Below are positions 62,553 through 64,000 of a stretch of DNA of 64,000 bases, in pieces. This DNA is from Neofusicoccum parvum (Eukaryota > Ascomycota > Dothideomycetes > Botryosphaeriales > Botryosphaeriaceae). Within the stretch, counting starts at the first letter, position 1. Each line of letters opens with the position of its first letter. The translations under genes and the position numbers were made by a program. The DNA is taken from positions 310,001-374,000 of the forward strand of contig CP087219.1 of the NCBI GenBank assembly GCA_020912385.1, given 5' to 3'. Below the pieces are notes generated by a model. It ran no database searches and was not told the DNA's origin. It saw only the letters and a list, made by a program, of their open reading frames with translations.

Positions 62553-64000
62553 ATGACGAAGAACTGGTTGCAAGTGAAGAACAGAATACGAGAGCTCTAT
62601 GTCGTGCAGGGAAAGTCTTTGACTGAGGTCGGACGGCAACTGCGTGACAATGAGGGGTTCACTGCCTCGTGGGTTTAGAACACAACATGCGAGAAGCGCT
62701 GAAAAGCAGCTCAAGCTGATCCTGAGGCTTCAGAACACGCGCATATCGCCTCAAACTACATGAATGGGGTTTCAAACGAGCGCGCGGCTCGGTCCCTCGA
62801 TCGACGCCCACGGATGAACAGCCTCCAATTTCAATCGCTGAAAGAAACCGAGAACGGTAAGCTCACTAAATATCAAAATCACGGCTATGTACTGACAACA
62901 GCAGAGCACACATACCGAGTCCCAGGGGTAACCCAAGCGGATCCGAAGTTTCAGATTACCTTGCTGTCGACATCTTGGATTGCATATATAACGCCAACGC
63001 AACGTCTCTGCAAACGTTGCTTACCTGGCCATGTCAGTCTATTACGAGTGACGGGTCTATCGACTTCAGCCCAGAATTCAGCAAGAGGTCGCACTTTCAA
63101 CATGTCATTGGCAGATCACTATTGTCTTTGGCAGCCTCCTGCTCTTCCTTGGAGGTGGTGAAGCTCCTACTGCAGGAAGGTATGGACGTCAATCTCAAGG
63201 ATCCGCAGACACGCTACACACCTCTCATGATCGCGATCATGCGAGAAGAAGTGTCAATAGTCAACTGTCTATTGGAGAACGGCGCTTCCATGGCCCTCAT
63301 CAATGCAGGACGCCATGCGCTTCACGTTGCAGCGTCCGCGAGGAACCCGAAGATACTTGAGCTGCTCATTTCTCACGGCGCACCTCTGGACGCCCCAGCG
63401 GCTGATGGACCAGACAAGGGCTCAACTGCATTGGACATTGCTCTCATTCGAAGAGCGAAGCACTTCGGCACTCAAGACCACCCCGTCACCATCAATATGC
63501 TGCGATGTCTCCTCCGTGCTGGTGCACAGTTCAAAGGATCTGAATATCTCATTATCAAGCCTTGGATAGAGTCCCCACAACGTGGAAGCCGCTTTGATCA
63601 AGAAGATCTGGAGCTGTTCCTTGAGTTTGTCCGTGCTGGCCTTGATCTCAACATGGAGATCGACCATCTGCCGGACAAGAGACACACGAACCCTGTTACA
63701 ATTGAACATGCCGTAGTATTCCATTCCTCATGGTCCGGTGTCGGGTCGTTCCTCGCGCAAAATCTCAGCATTGTGCCGGCAAGGAGAAACCAGCACCATC
63801 TTATACACACACTCTGCGCTGGCTGTTTCTACAATTATAGTACTAGGGTCGAAGAAGACGTCAACGAGGCCATTGAAACACTTTTGAAAAGAGGGCTTGA
63901 CCCGAACCTCATGGACGACACTGAGTACTCTCCTCTAAACTTTCTCCTGGACACCGTTGCGTGGTTCAACGTGGACCATCCGAAAAGGCTGGGCAGCTTA
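62553..64000 (+). CDS. Clr5-domain ankyrin-repeat protein, partial (runs off the right edge)
   Basis: The gene is cut by the window end, so it has no stop here. Exons 62553-62668, 62734-62856 and 62902-64000 stay open to the last base. The N-terminal ~60 residues match a Clr5 domain: WLQVKNRIRELYVVQGKSL, EVGRQLRDNEGF, then, after the first intron, AYRLKLHEWGFK. Clr5 domains are found in many fungal proteins next to repeats or NLR-like modules; function is largely unknown. A linker follows, and from about residue 160 there are at least two ankyrin repeats: TPLMIAIMREEVSIVNCLL and ALHVAASARNPKILELLISH, then related helical repeats (NEAIETLLKRGLDPNLMDD). The second acceptor may be at 62902 or 62905, both in frame. 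It is preceded by the TGCAC palindromes. Confidence 0.8.

Noticed and set aside
1..64000. CRISPR arrays, intact transposons, tRNA or rRNA genes
   Set aside because: No evenly spaced repeat-spacer structure, no transposase domain or long terminal repeats, and no RNA gene that I could support by reading were seen. Absence of small RNA genes was not tested by a program.

Overview
The window is nuclear DNA of a filamentous ascomycete (Pezizomycotina; Dothideomycetes is my best guess, from gene content and style rather than proof). Genes carry many short introns of about 45-120 nt with GTANGT donors and CTNAC-type branch sites, coding DNA is GC-rich, and the gene set is typical of moulds: SAT4/rhodopsin-fold membrane proteins, a Zn2Cys6 regulator, an AA9 LPMO, a secreted aspartic protease and a Clr5-ankyrin gene. 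I rebuilt gene models by hand. Every multi-exon model closes in frame with GT-AG introns, except two that need GC-AG introns.

Layout. 1-9.9 kb: amino-acid permease (+), glycine-rich stress-type protein (-), spliceosomal Cwc15 (-) divergent from exosome Rrp45 (+), DUF4336 protein (+). 10.3-19 kb: RAI16/FHIP-like protein (+), rhodopsin-fold membrane protein (-), Zn2Cys6 regulator (-). 19.8-27 kb: secreted aspartic protease (+), a 2.5-kb stretch without a clear gene, a second SAT4-type membrane protein (+) tail-to-tail with a carotenoid oxygenase (-). 28-42 kb, all on minus: a 1705-residue disordered protein, a mitochondrial phosphate carrier, an F-box/WD40 protein and a compact AA9 LPMO. 42-50 kb: an acyltransferase relic (+), coronin (+), a low-complexity protein (-) with a 71-bp x3 tandem repeat before it. 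51-64 kb: membrane-anchored arylsulfotransferase-like protein (-), RING protein with a long RS tail (-), alpha/beta hydrolase (+), and a Clr5-ankyrin gene (+) running off the right edge behind a patch of TGCAC palindromes.

The window mixes housekeeping functions (splicing, RNA decay, phosphate import, actin, SCF ubiquitination) with lifestyle genes (LPMO, protease, permease, membrane sensors, carotenoid oxygenase). I see no complete biosynthetic cluster, no intact transposon, no CRISPR and no RNA gene I can support. The least ordinary items are the broken acyltransferase, the two GC-AG introns, the 71-bp tandem repeat, the TGCAC palindrome patch before the Clr5-ankyrin gene, and the RING-RS and membrane-anchored arylsulfotransferase architectures.
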